Assembly: GCA_964641965.1 (NCBI GenBank)
Contig: CAZXLD010000017.1
Span: 1-64,000 of the forward strand
DNA length: 64,000 nt
Direction: 5' to 3'
From: JAJDFU01 sp964641965
GTDB lineage: Bacteria > Bacteroidota > Bacteroidia > Chitinophagales > Saprospiraceae
In this document: positions 54,373 through 63,014 of the stretch, piece after piece
Layout: each line of letters begins with the position of its first letter
Numbering within the stretch: position 1 is the stretch's first letter
The notes under the pieces: generated by a model
Databases searched by the model: none
Seen by the model: only the letters and a program-made list of their open reading frames with translations
Told to the model about the DNA's origin: nothing
Position numbers and translations under genes: made by a program

Positions 54373-54532
54373 GAACATGTTGAGATTTGGCTTTTGGAGC
54401 GAACGACCCCAAATTTTTGTTCTGCGCAAGGCGCTTTGAGGGCGCATGGCCACAGCTACGCAACCGAAAAGGAACTCTACACAGGACGAAATTTGGTGAG
54501 TGTAGCGCAAAGTGTTCAATTTCAACATGTTC
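54373..54532. mobile_element. MITE-like palindromic element upstream of tamB
   Basis: Ends are imperfect inverted repeats. The left end starts GAACATGTTGAGATTTGG (54373-54390), and the reverse complement of the right end starts GAACATGTTGAAATTG (54532 leftward). Similarity continues inward for about 55 bases, including CCAAATTT and GTNCTG blocks. Total length is about 160 bases with no ORF, as in miniature inverted-repeat elements or large intergenic palindromes. It lies in the 500-base gap upstream of tamB; the remainder (54670-54840) is featureless. Confidence 0.55.
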
Positions 54533-54539
54533 TTATACT

Positions 54540-54667
54540 ATTTTAAGTCGAAAATGGCCTGTCCTTTAAATACAACATTTCTTGAAATGGTATCATGCCC
54601 TTGATCCCAGCACTTGTCGTCGGAGCTGACCAAGTTTGGCTGTTTTCTCTCTTTTTAAATAGGTCAT
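54540..54667. repeat. Interspersed repeat, copy 2
   Basis: Second copy of the repeat at 49162-49288, same orientation, starting 8 bases after the MITE-like element. Copies flank tamB 5.4 kb apart. Neither contains an ORF. Confidence 0.75.
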
Positions 54668-54840
54668 TTTAAACTTGTATCAGTATTGCTAAGCGGATAA
54701 TTCAGAATTCGAATAGCGATACTATTCCATACTATTAATAAATGGGGAGCCTGTCTTTTGTTTTGGGAAGACTTCAATTCAGTAGATCAAACGGTAAAAT
54801 TAAACCTTTTCATCCACTAGAACCCGAGATTAACTGATCT

Positions 54841-56283
54841 TTAATCCCGTTGGTTGGCCAGTGGAATGGCTTCCTGGAGTTGCATGACTGCCAGATTTGG
54901 CAGCTGGTCATTTTGGTTCTGCAAAGTTTGATATCGCTCCAATGCATTCTCAGCTTCCTGACGAGAAGAAAATCCCAATTCCCAAAACACCAAATACCCC
55001 TTGGCTTCATCCTGCACGCAAGAGAGCCGCAAGGCTTTAGTTTCCAAATCGATAGCACTCAATTCTACCATTCGCACCCTGGCTTCGTCCGGCGAGGCTA
55101 CGGTACTTTCTACCAGCGCAAATTGTTCCTCGTCCAGTCCTGCCACCCGCGAGCAAGGATAGTTGACCATCGAATCCACACCCACCAAAACCATCAACCC
55201 GGGTAAAGGTGTACCCGAAACGGGTGGTTCAACATAGTCCAGTTGAATGGGCTGCTGGGCATACTCAAGGCTATCTCGCAACCGAAGGTATTGGCCCACT
55301 TCCCTGCCATAGGGAATGATAAAAGCACTATCAATTATAAAGTAATCCGGCTCTAGTGGTTGACGAGAAGCAGCCTGCTCCGCTAAGGCTTTCAATTCCT
55401 GCCGATTAATTGCTCGTATCGGGTTTTGAATGTAAAACCGCCAAGTAAAGATGATAAGGACCACCCAGGCAAGAACAGAAAAGGAGAACTGCTTCCATTG
55501 TTTGGGGCGAAAACGCATTAAATCCCTTGCTGTGCCCAACTCTAAAGCTTCAAAGGGTCTGGAAAGTACCTTAACGGCACTCCGCTCCATGGGCCGAAGC
55601 CATTGGCTGCTGCGCTCTAAAAAATTGATCCGTTTTCGCTGTCCCAAGTCCAGCGTCCCCCTGGCTGAAGCCATGATCATATCTACTTCGCCACTTGCTT
55701 TAACCATCAGCAAACCTACCCCGGTATCAATGCATTGGCGTTTTAGTTCGGCGAGATATGGATCTTGCGAATACGTAAATACATCCTCTCCAATTGCTAT
55801 CCATTGGTCATCGGTATGGTAAGCTTTGAATTGTTCGATGGCATAGATGTACCGATATCGCTTGGCAGAACGGGCAAAGGTGCGGAAGCTGAGAAATAGG
55901 GCAGACCAAATACTCAATACCAGCAACCAATAAAACCAGGGCCCACCTTTCTCCCATATCAACCAGCGGGTCTCCAGCAAAATGCCGACTGACATTACCG
56001 TACCCCAGGAAGCCAGTACAATGGCATCCCAGTTCAGCTTGGAAGGTAGAGGCTTAAACAATATTTCTTCACGTGTTCCATGTGAAGTCGCCTCCATGGT
56101 AACCTCGTATTCCTTACCATCAGCAGCCATGTAACGAAGGAAACCGTCGGCAATGATTCCTTGTGAAGCTTGCTTGCCAACTGTAAGCATGGGTTGTCCC
56201 TCGGCTTGCCATTGGGAATAAAACTGCCTCAGGAATTGCAGGGCAGCCTTCCTAACCATAGATTCGTCAAGCAAGCCGTTCAT
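54841..56283 (-). CDS. Hypothetical membrane protein
   Basis: Protein of 480 aa that I do not recognise. Two hydrophobic helices lie near residues 90-135 (VLASWGTVMSVGILL; GPWFYWLLVLSIWSALFLSF) and one near 265-285 (FSFSVLAWVVLIIFTW). Between them is a cytoplasmic-looking domain with YAIEQFKAYHTDDQWIAIG and CIDTGVGLLMVKASGEVDMI, possibly enzymatic. The C-terminal end (YLVFWELGFSSRQEAENALE) vaguely resembles a SPOR peptidoglycan-binding repeat, but key features are not certain. It starts 17 bp before the end of folP, so the two are translationally coupled; similar pairs may exist in relatives. Confidence 0.65.
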   Translation of the reverse strand: MNGLLDESMVRKAALQFLRQFYSQWQAEGQPMLTVGKQASQGIIADGFLRYMAADGKEYEVTMEATSHGTREEILFKPLPSKLNWDAIVLASWGTVMSVGILLETRWLIWEKGGPWFYWLLVLSIWSALFLSFRTFARSAKRYRYIYAIEQFKAYHTDDQWIAIGEDVFTYSQDPYLAELKRQCIDTGVGLLMVKASGEVDMIMASARGTLDLGQRKRINFLERSSQWLRPMERSAVKVLSRPFEALELGTARDLMRFRPKQWKQFSFSVLAWVVLIIFTWRFYIQNPIRAINRQELKALAEQAASRQPLEPDYFIIDSAFIIPYGREVGQYLRLRDSLEYAQQPIQLDYVEPPVSGTPLPGLMVLVGVDSMVNYPCSRVAGLDEEQFALVESTVASPDEARVRMVELSAIDLETKALRLSCVQDEAKGYLVFWELGFSSRQEAENALERYQTLQNQNDQLPNLAVMQLQEAIPLANQRD

Positions 56284-57151
56284 TCGGATTTGAATGGTGA
56301 TGAATGTAGAGAGGGCTGCCCAATTGCTCCCACAGCTGGACCACCTGTACCGCTTCGAGGACGTCGTGCACTCGCAAAATGGATGCGCCTTGCTGCAGCG
56401 CTATCATGTGCAAGGCGGTTGTCCCATTCAAGGCACCTTCCGGTTTAGTATTCAGGGTTTTCCAGATCATGGATTTACGCGATAGACCTGCCAAAAGCGG
56501 CAACCCCACCACCCCGAACTGATGGAATTGGCGAAGTAAGTCGAAATTCTGCTCAATCGTTTTGCCAAATCCAAAACCAGGATCCAGAATAATATCAGTT
56601 GCTCCGAGTGCGCGAAGGGTGCCTACTTTTTTGATCAGGTCGTCCAGGATATCCACTACCAAGTTGTCGTAGGAAGTCAGTTGCCGCATCGTTTCAGGAG
56701 TGCCCCTCATGTGCATGAGAATATAGGGCACACCCAAGCGGGCAACGGTCCCAAACATAGAAGCATCCAATGTGCCGCCCGAGATATCGTTAATAAGATC
56801 TGCTCCTGCATCTACAGCCTTTTGCGCTACTGTAGCGTGAATGGTATCAACGCTCAAAAGAGCTTCCGGAAAAGCATTTCGAATGGCTGTGAGCCCTGGC
56901 TGGAGCCGTTGCCATTCCAGTTCAGGAGAAATGATTTGTGCCCCCGGCCGTGATGACATAGCCCCAAGGTCCAGAAAAGTAGCCCCTGCCGTGAGCATTT
57001 GGGCAGCCAGTTCCAAGGCCCGATCTGTGGTTTGTATTCGGCTGGATTCATAGAAAGAATCCGGTGTTAAATTCAGTATTCCCATCACCTTCGGCCGACT
57101 TACATCTAGAAGCCTATCCCCCAATCGAAGGGTTTGATTTGGATGCATCAT
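56267..57151 (-). CDS. folP: Dihydropteroate synthase
   Basis: Joins p-aminobenzoate to hydroxymethyl-dihydropterin pyrophosphate in folate synthesis, the target of sulfonamides. The protein is 294 aa. Signature motifs are MGILNLTPDSFYESSR, LDLGAMSSRPGAQII, SVDTIHATVAQKAVDAGADL, the DPGFGFGKT pterin site, and GLSRKSMIWKTLN, then ILRVHDV near the end. Two consecutive Met codons (57151, 57148) are possible starts. The downstream hypothetical gene overlaps by 17 bp. FolE is encoded at 27574. Confidence 0.96.
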   Translation of the reverse strand: MMHPNQTLRLGDRLLDVSRPKVMGILNLTPDSFYESSRIQTTDRALELAAQMLTAGATFLDLGAMSSRPGAQIISPELEWQRLQPGLTAIRNAFPEALLSVDTIHATVAQKAVDAGADLINDISGGTLDASMFGTVARLGVPYILMHMRGTPETMRQLTSYDNLVVDILDDLIKKVGTLRALGATDIILDPGFGFGKTIEQNFDLLRQFHQFGVVGLPLLAGLSRKSMIWKTLNTKPEGALNGTTALHMIALQQGASILRVHDVLEAVQVVQLWEQLGSPLYIHHHSNPNERLA

Positions 57152-57370
57152 ATGTGAAATAGTACGTAGATTTTAGTTCTCAGCCAACAATTATTGTCTT
57201 GAAATAAGCTGCCTAAAAGTAAAAGACGTATTTCCCGACGATCCCTTCCAGGCATCGGGAAACCGGTTTGGGCGGTTTAAAGAAAGCTATTTCAATAAAA
57301 GACTGGAATTAATCTGGGAACCAGGCAGGCAACTAGCTGTTTTAAGGAGATAGAATTGGGTCAAAAAAGC

Positions 57371-57406
57371 GGAAAGTCAGCCTGAGAGACTGACTTCCTA
57401 CCTTTA
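57371..57406 (+). promoter_or_regulatory. Candidate promoter with overlapping inverted repeat
   Basis: TACCTTTA (57399-57406) resembles the -7 box TAnnTTTG. Directly upstream, GGAAAGTCAG (57371-57380) and CTGACTTCC (57390-57398) form an inverted repeat with a 9-base spacer that covers the -33 to -7 interval. It could be an operator for the DUF4230 gene. The rest of 57152-57497 shows only a short TCCCGA/TCGGGA pair. Confidence 0.35.
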
Positions 57407-57497
57407 ACTAACCTTCAAATAAAAGAAACAGCACTACAAAAACAACTATCTTCAAAACGCACAATGTTTTTTCATCGCTGCTTTAGGAGACAAAAAA

Positions 57498-58682
57498 ATG
57501 AGTTTGACACGCTTGCCTGAAAATTCTGGTTCTTGGATGCGCCTGTTGGTTGGCGTTTTATTGTTAATCGGGATCGTTTCATTAATTCGATGGGTTCGTA
57601 CCGATAGTGGCATTGCTTCTGGCATCCCCAAAGAGGTTCTGGTCAATTACGTACCTTCTGATTTCACTTTCAAGCTGGATGATGACTTTGCCCTGGCAGT
57701 GCTCACGCATCCGGTCCGATACAAGGACGAATTTGATAAGTTGGTCCGAAATATAAATGAAGCCCTTTTAGAACACACCGCAAAGCGCATGGGGCTTCCG
57801 GATAGTGTCCAGTTAAAAGTACTGGCTGCCTACGAGCCACATCATAATTATCTCGCCGACTTGTATTTCAGAGATTTTATGGCTTTATCCGATAGTACAG
57901 CCGCCATGGCAGAACTCTGGTATGAAAACCAATACACCGGAGCATCCAACCTCTTTTTGGAGGTGGCTTCTAAGTACACCTGTTTTCTCACCTCTCACGT
58001 GATCAGCACTGCCTTGGAGAGTACTTCCGGTCGATTGATGGGGGTGGGCGATGATGTACAGTCGCCTTGCGGCATTGCACTACAGGAAGGTTTAAACCCA
58101 ATGATGAACCGGTTGAAAGACCGGGCAGCCATGTTGGATTTTGCAGAATCAAGGGAACTCCTTCAGGAAAAGGTAGAACGATTGATAGCAGAATTGGCCA
58201 CCTTGGAAATTCGAGACAAAAAAGGACTTAACAAGCAGCTCCAAACCGAGGTGCTGGGATTTAAGGTATCTACTACAGATATTACGGTTACTGCCATCAG
58301 TATTTTAAAAGTGGGATTTGATCTAAACGAACAATTTGAACTTGACCTGGATACCCGCAATCGGATCGCCCGCATCATTCTACCTGAACCAAAAATTTTA
58401 TCTCATGAAGTATATCCCAGACTAGAAAACCTTAGTATTGGATGGCTTCGTGAACTGCAAGACGAAGACCTGAACAATGCTTTTAATGCGCTACGGGCAG
58501 AGTTTCGACGAGAGGCCATGCAAGAAGATGTATTCGAGCGGGCCAAAGTACAGGCCGAAGAAATAATGAAAACCTTGTTCGCTCCCATGGTGATGGCTAT
58601 TGATCCAAAGATCAAAATCGAAGTTTCTTTCAGCTCGGCTGCAGCTGTGGCAGACCGGTATGAACGTGCCCTCAATGACTAA
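57498..58682 (+). CDS. DUF4230-like membrane-anchored protein
   Basis: Protein of 394 aa with one N-terminal membrane helix (about residues 14-31, RLLVGVLLLIGIVSLIRWV). The region after residue 245, with GFKVSTTDITVTAISILKVG, FELDLDTRNRIARIILPEPK and ILSHEVYPRLENL, matches the general pattern of DUF4230 proteins, which are exported membrane-anchored proteins of unknown role. The middle (residues 90-240) is helical. The downstream methyltransferase gene starts within its last codons, so the two form an operon. The start ATG follows an A-rich leader (GACAAAAAAATG). Confidence 0.65.
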   Translation: MSLTRLPENSGSWMRLLVGVLLLIGIVSLIRWVRTDSGIASGIPKEVLVNYVPSDFTFKLDDDFALAVLTHPVRYKDEFDKLVRNINEALLEHTAKRMGLPDSVQLKVLAAYEPHHNYLADLYFRDFMALSDSTAAMAELWYENQYTGASNLFLEVASKYTCFLTSHVISTALESTSGRLMGVGDDVQSPCGIALQEGLNPMMNRLKDRAAMLDFAESRELLQEKVERLIAELATLEIRDKKGLNKQLQTEVLGFKVSTTDITVTAISILKVGFDLNEQFELDLDTRNRIARIILPEPKILSHEVYPRLENLSIGWLRELQDEDLNNAFNALRAEFRREAMQEDVFERAKVQAEEIMKTLFAPMVMAIDPKIKIEVSFSSAAAVADRYERALND

Positions 58683-59262
58683 TTCTGGTAATCCTTCCTT
58701 CTGGGAATCTTTTTACCAGGAAAATCATACTCCTTGGAATATCGGGTATCCCAATCCCCTCTGGCTGAGCTATGTCAATCATTTCAGCAAGGATATGCCT
58801 ATTCTTTTTCCGGGAGCGGGACACGCCCATGAGGCAATTGCGTTGTTCCAACAGGGTTATCGGAAAATATTTATTTGTGATTGGTCCGAAACGATAATGG
58901 AAACGGTTCTAAAAAGGGAGCCTTCCTTTCCCAAGACTCAATTATTGATTACTGATTTTTTCAAACTGGATCAGCAATTCGACCTCATTATTGAGCAAAC
59001 TTTTTTCAGTGCCCTTCCACCTTCCTGGCGCGGAAAATACGCCCGCAAGATGCATCAGTTACTGACGGTAGATGGAATATTGGCGGGCGTATTATTCGCT
59101 AGTCCTATGCATAAGGACCGCCCTCCATTTGGAGGATCAGAGGCTTTGTATCGATCTGTTTTTAAACCCTATTTTACAATCAACACCTTTGAAATTGCCT
59201 CAAATTCAATCCCCGCCCGGCAAGGAAATGAATTTTTTATGGAATTAAAACCGATCGTCTAA
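58675..59262 (+). CDS. TPMT-family methyltransferase
   Basis: SAM-dependent class I methyltransferase of 195 aa from the ATG at 58675, overlapping the previous stop by 8 bp; the frame continues upstream, with another ATG at 58660. SFWESFYQENHTPWNIGYPN is the thiopurine S-methyltransferase (TPMT) family N-terminus. PILFPGAGHAHEAIALFQQG is the SAM-binding loop, and IIEQTFFSALPPSWR matches the post-motif region. Bacterial members methylate small sulfur, selenium, tellurium or halide compounds; the substrate here is not predictable. It is probably co-expressed with the DUF4230 gene. Confidence 0.85.
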   Translation: MTNSGNPSFWESFYQENHTPWNIGYPNPLWLSYVNHFSKDMPILFPGAGHAHEAIALFQQGYRKIFICDWSETIMETVLKREPSFPKTQLLITDFFKLDQQFDLIIEQTFFSALPPSWRGKYARKMHQLLTVDGILAGVLFASPMHKDRPPFGGSEALYRSVFKPYFTINTFEIASNSIPARQGNEFFMELKPIV

Positions 59263-59416
59263 CCCGATCGAGGTATTATCCGTAGCCTCATTCAACCAGG
59301 ACGTTCTCCGGATTTTACACCCATTTCTGCCAAAATTTATAGCCCCAACCCAATTCAGGTTTATCACAATTTTTGCTTGCCTTTAACCTGACTTTTAGAA
59401 TTTAAAACCTACTCAA

Positions 59417-59435
59417 TAGGCTGAAAATCAGCCTA
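59417..59435. repeat. Small perfect hairpin
   Basis: TAGGCTGA (59417-59424) and TCAGCCTA (59428-59435) with an AAA loop, 155 bases after the methyltransferase gene and 236 before the LysM gene. There is no T-tail. The remainder of the 59263-59670 gap shows no gene. Confidence 0.4.
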
Positions 59436-59670
59436 CTATTCATCAATTAAAGGAATAAAACCTACTATCTCCAAATTCTTCACCTAAAAATGGAGCTGCG
59501 TTAAACAAAAATGAATGTGATTTATTGAATTAAGATGGAAGTTTAGTACACTATTTTTTGGTATACAGGAGTTCATAATCAGAGTTTTAGGATTAAACAA
59601 TTTGTATGACCTTTGGACTTATTGTATATTTATTTTGTTTAAACTTCCCATGAGTAACAGTAAATGCGCT

Positions 59671-61803
59671 ATGAAGACACTATTCTTAACACTTGTGCTG
59701 GTCATTGGCATGGCCACCCTCACATCTGCTGCCAACTACTACTTTCTTGTAGATCCTGCTTGTATGGATAAGTTGGAATATGAAACTACAGGAAGTCCGG
59801 GCTTTTCCACTGAACTGGTTTACAGTTATCGTGTGGGGGATCAAAAGATCATACTGGAAGTAGGTCAGCCCAATGGTCAGGTAGTAAGCCAAATGGATGG
59901 TGTAGTCATAAACTGTACCAATCAAAAGTTGAACGCCAGTCAGATTAGTCAGCTGCAATCTCCAGGCAATCGAATGTTCATTGCCAGTGCACTTGCCACC
60001 TATAACAAGGGTTATTCAAGTACGTACCAGGTATTTCCTGTGCATTCGGTAGGTGTCTTGCAGTCGAATGCATCCGGAATTCGGTTTCAACATTGGAAGT
60101 ATGCCTTCAATTATCCACAGAATACTCCGATAGGCCAACCTCTTCCCGGCAGCCCCACCGGCAGCACCATCGCTTTTCAGGGTACGGAACAATCTGGCTG
60201 CCTGTCTACCTATGTGTTTCGGCAGTTTTTTAATTTCGAACAGGGAGCCTATATCGACCTCAAAGTTATTCCTGAAATTGGCATCACCGCCGAAGTATCC
60301 AATACCCCAGGCGCGGCTCCACGTACATTGGCCCGCGTCAACGACCAGCCCCTGGCGTTGGCCATCAACCAGCGCTGTGGTTCAACTGCTGCCGGACTGC
60401 AAAGCAGAGGCGGTTCTTCCTTTATGGCTCCGCCTCCATCTTCCTCAGGGACTACTACCAGTCTACCGTCCACTCTACCCAATACCGCAACGAGTGTTTC
60501 TACTCCGCCATCTTCTTCAGAGCAATACCATACCGTACAAAAAGGAGAAACACTTTGGAGCATTTCCCAAAAATATGGTCTTTCTGTAAAGGATCTCCAG
60601 TCCATGAATACACTTTCTGGCAACCGTATTTCTGTAAAGCAAAGACTAATGGTTGCTAAAGGAGCTCCACAGGCGGCCGCAGTTGTTCCTACTACAAGGG
60701 GCGGAGGGCAATCCCTATCGCTCACACCACCTGCCGGCGCCACTCCAGCCGCCTCCTACAGTCCAAGCTGGAACCAACCTCCACCGGTTCCACAGAATAT
60801 CGCACAAGCGAGTAACCGCGCCTGGCGTACTACCAATGGATCTCACCAAGTAGCACCAGGAGAAACAGTGGCATCCATCGCCATGCAGTATGGCTATACC
60901 GAGGAGCGTTTTCGGGATATGAACAACCTGGGCCCATATGATATCGTACAAGTAAACCAACAAGTACGAACCATGGACAATAGTCCATCTACCACAAATA
61001 GCTTCGCCGGTACCAGCACCCTGCCTGCCCCCTATGGAACCAATCCTACCAGTAGTGGACTTGGGCAACTGGACAATACCACTTACGGAACCAGCACACC
61101 TGCAAGATCCGGACCTGGCTTCTCCAACCCATACGATTCGTATTATGCTCAGGGTAGCAGTGGGAATGTTCCCTTTGAACCCTATGGAGGATCCGGGCCT
61201 TCCTTCGACAACGTCTCTCCACCTACCACTTCTATCCCTTCTTCCTACAACAATCCACCCAGCGGGTTTAATCCGACAACATCCTATCCCCCTTCTACCG
61301 GAAGCCAGGGAATGGCTCAACCTTATCCCAATAATGGCCTTCCAACTTACCCAACCAATACGCAGCCTTCCATTCCAAGCACTACAACACCTCCTCCTGC
61401 AACTAGCACTCCGGCACCTTCCGGTTCAAATCCCTACACCCTGCCGACCATAAGCAGCCCTTCTTCAGGTACCACCCGGGGAGGTGGTACTCCATTTCCC
61501 TATAATCCTTCTCAGGGAAGTTCTCAGCTTCCTACTTCGACTTCGCCAAGTAACCCAACGCCTTCAACTTCCTACGGTACCGGCGGAGTTACCAATTACG
61601 GTACTTCCCAACCCGTGAATGTGGCCCCAAGTGCTCGCGGTGTTTCCAATCAGGCAGTACCCGGCACGCACGTAGTTCAACCAGGAGAAAGCCTGGCTTC
61701 CGTTGCCCAGCGGTATGGATTAAGTGTGAATAAGCTTCGGCAAATGAATAATCTGAAAAATGGGGATATAATCGTACCCTTCCAGCGTCTTTATGTACAA
61801 TAA
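59671..61803 (+). CDS. Secreted triple-LysM protein with long Pro/Ser/Thr-rich linker
   Basis: Exported protein of 710 aa. The ATG at 59671 gives a clean signal peptide (MKTLFLTLVLVIGMATLTSA); ATGs at 59650 and 59602 are less suitable. An N-terminal globular domain (about residues 21-250) with two conserved-looking Cys regions is followed by LysM 1 (about 286-330, YHTVQKGETLWSISQKYG), LysM 2 (about 391-433, HQVAPGETVASIAMQYG), and then about 230 residues of Pro/Ser/Thr/Gly-rich low complexity. LysM 3 (about 667-710, HVVQPGESLASVAQRYGLS) ends the protein. LysM domains bind peptidoglycan or chitin-type GlcNAc chains. No hydrolase domain is seen, so a structural wall or adhesion role is likely. 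Confidence 0.85.
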   Translation: MKTLFLTLVLVIGMATLTSAANYYFLVDPACMDKLEYETTGSPGFSTELVYSYRVGDQKIILEVGQPNGQVVSQMDGVVINCTNQKLNASQISQLQSPGNRMFIASALATYNKGYSSTYQVFPVHSVGVLQSNASGIRFQHWKYAFNYPQNTPIGQPLPGSPTGSTIAFQGTEQSGCLSTYVFRQFFNFEQGAYIDLKVIPEIGITAEVSNTPGAAPRTLARVNDQPLALAINQRCGSTAAGLQSRGGSSFMAPPPSSSGTTTSLPSTLPNTATSVSTPPSSSEQYHTVQKGETLWSISQKYGLSVKDLQSMNTLSGNRISVKQRLMVAKGAPQAAAVVPTTRGGGQSLSLTPPAGATPAASYSPSWNQPPPVPQNIAQASNRAWRTTNGSHQVAPGETVASIAMQYGYTEERFRDMNNLGPYDIVQVNQQVRTMDNSPSTTNSFAGTSTLPAPYGTNPTSSGLGQLDNTTYGTSTPARSGPGFSNPYDSYYAQGSSGNVPFEPYGGSGPSFDNVSPPTTSIPSSYNNPPSGFNPTTSYPPSTGSQGMAQPYPNNGLPTYPTNTQPSIPSTTTPPPATSTPAPSGSNPYTLPTISSPSSGTTRGGGTPFPYNPSQGSSQLPTSTSPSNPTPSTSYGTGGVTNYGTSQPVNVAPSARGVSNQAVPGTHVVQPGESLASVAQRYGLSVNKLRQMNNLKNGDIIVPFQRLYVQ

Positions 61804-61870
61804 CTTCTTGAAGGAATTATAAGGCATTGTATATTCGGATTGGCGAATACAATCCCTCGCTCTTCCGTTT

Positions 61871-62980
61871 ATGCTCTTATTAGTACTCTATTTCTTACTG
61901 GCCATTGTCGTCTCCTTCCTGTGTTCCATTTGGGAATCCGTCCTCTTAAGTACTTCCGATTCATTTGTTGCTTTAAAAGCTAAGGAAGGCAGTTCGACAG
62001 GGCTCCTGTTAAAGAAATTCAAGGATCCCGAGCACATTGACGAACCTCTTGCCGCAATACTAACCCTAAATACCATCGCGCATACACTCGGAGCCACAGG
62101 CGTTGGGGCACAAGCAGCTACGATTTGGGGTGAAGAAAATGCCATTGAGTTTCTGGGCTTGTCGTTGAGCGCTGAATTCCTCGTAGCTGCAGGTATGACA
62201 TTGGCAATATTATACCTATCTGAAATCATCCCGAAAACATTAGGAGCCATTTACTGGCGATCCCTAACCGGATTTACCATTAGGTCCATCCAATTCATTT
62301 TAATACCGCTTTGGCCGTTGGTTCAATTGAGTCTGCTAATCACAAAGATGCTCAAAGGTAAGGATCGGAAAAGTGTATTTAGCCGAGCCGAGCTCTCGGT
62401 TATGGCCGAAAGAGGTGAAGCACATGGCGTGGTCAAGAAAGGTGAGTCTCGGATTATCCGCAACCTGATGCGCAGTCATACCATCCGGACCAAGGATATT
62501 ATGACGCCCCGGACAGTAGCATTGGTAGCTCCCGAAGAGTTGAATATCCAGGAGTTTTATGATCAGCACCCTAACCTTCGCTTTTCAAGAATTCCTGTTT
62601 TTAGTGGAAATAAAGATCTAGTCACCGGTTTTGTGCTCAAGGATGAAGTGCTTAGTTCTATCATCCAGCAAAAAGGAAATCACCCCTTAAGCAGCATTCG
62701 AAGACCTATTCAAATGGCAAATGAGTACTTGCCTCTTCCGGAATTGTATGAGCAGCTGTTGGAAACAAGAGAACATATTATGCTAGTCGTCGATGAATTC
62801 GGCGGCATGTCCGGTTTAGTGACCATGGAAGATGCGATCGAGACCTTACTTGGCATTGAGATTATTGATGAATTTGATGGGGTGGATGATATGCAACTCT
62901 GGGCACGTAAAAAATGGGAACAACGGGCCCGCAGTCTTGGCATACTGGAGAAAGAGAACTTGGAGAAGGGTAAAGAATGA
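61871..62980 (+). CDS. CNNM/CBS-domain membrane protein (CorC/hemolysin family)
   Basis: Membrane protein of 369 aa. The N-terminal CNNM (DUF21) domain has about four hydrophobic segments, with LAAILTLNTIAHTLGATGVG and LYLSEIIPKTLGAIYWR, both strong family motifs. A CBS pair follows (about residues 195-335): TIRTKDIMTPRTVALVAPEE and MLVVDEFGGMSGLVTMEDAI. The C-terminal transport-associated (CorC_HlyC) domain found in longer members is missing; only a short tail follows the CBS pair. Relatives are linked to magnesium or cobalt export or homeostasis. Convergent with yidC, with 34 bp between stops. Confidence 0.9.
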   Translation: MLLLVLYFLLAIVVSFLCSIWESVLLSTSDSFVALKAKEGSSTGLLLKKFKDPEHIDEPLAAILTLNTIAHTLGATGVGAQAATIWGEENAIEFLGLSLSAEFLVAAGMTLAILYLSEIIPKTLGAIYWRSLTGFTIRSIQFILIPLWPLVQLSLLITKMLKGKDRKSVFSRAELSVMAERGEAHGVVKKGESRIIRNLMRSHTIRTKDIMTPRTVALVAPEELNIQEFYDQHPNLRFSRIPVFSGNKDLVTGFVLKDEVLSSIIQQKGNHPLSSIRRPIQMANEYLPLPELYEQLLETREHIMLVVDEFGGMSGLVTMEDAIETLLGIEIIDEFDGVDDMQLWARKKWEQRARSLGILEKENLEKGKE

Positions 62981-63014
62981 ACAGGAACGTACTTTGAACC
63001 AATACGTTCTGGAA

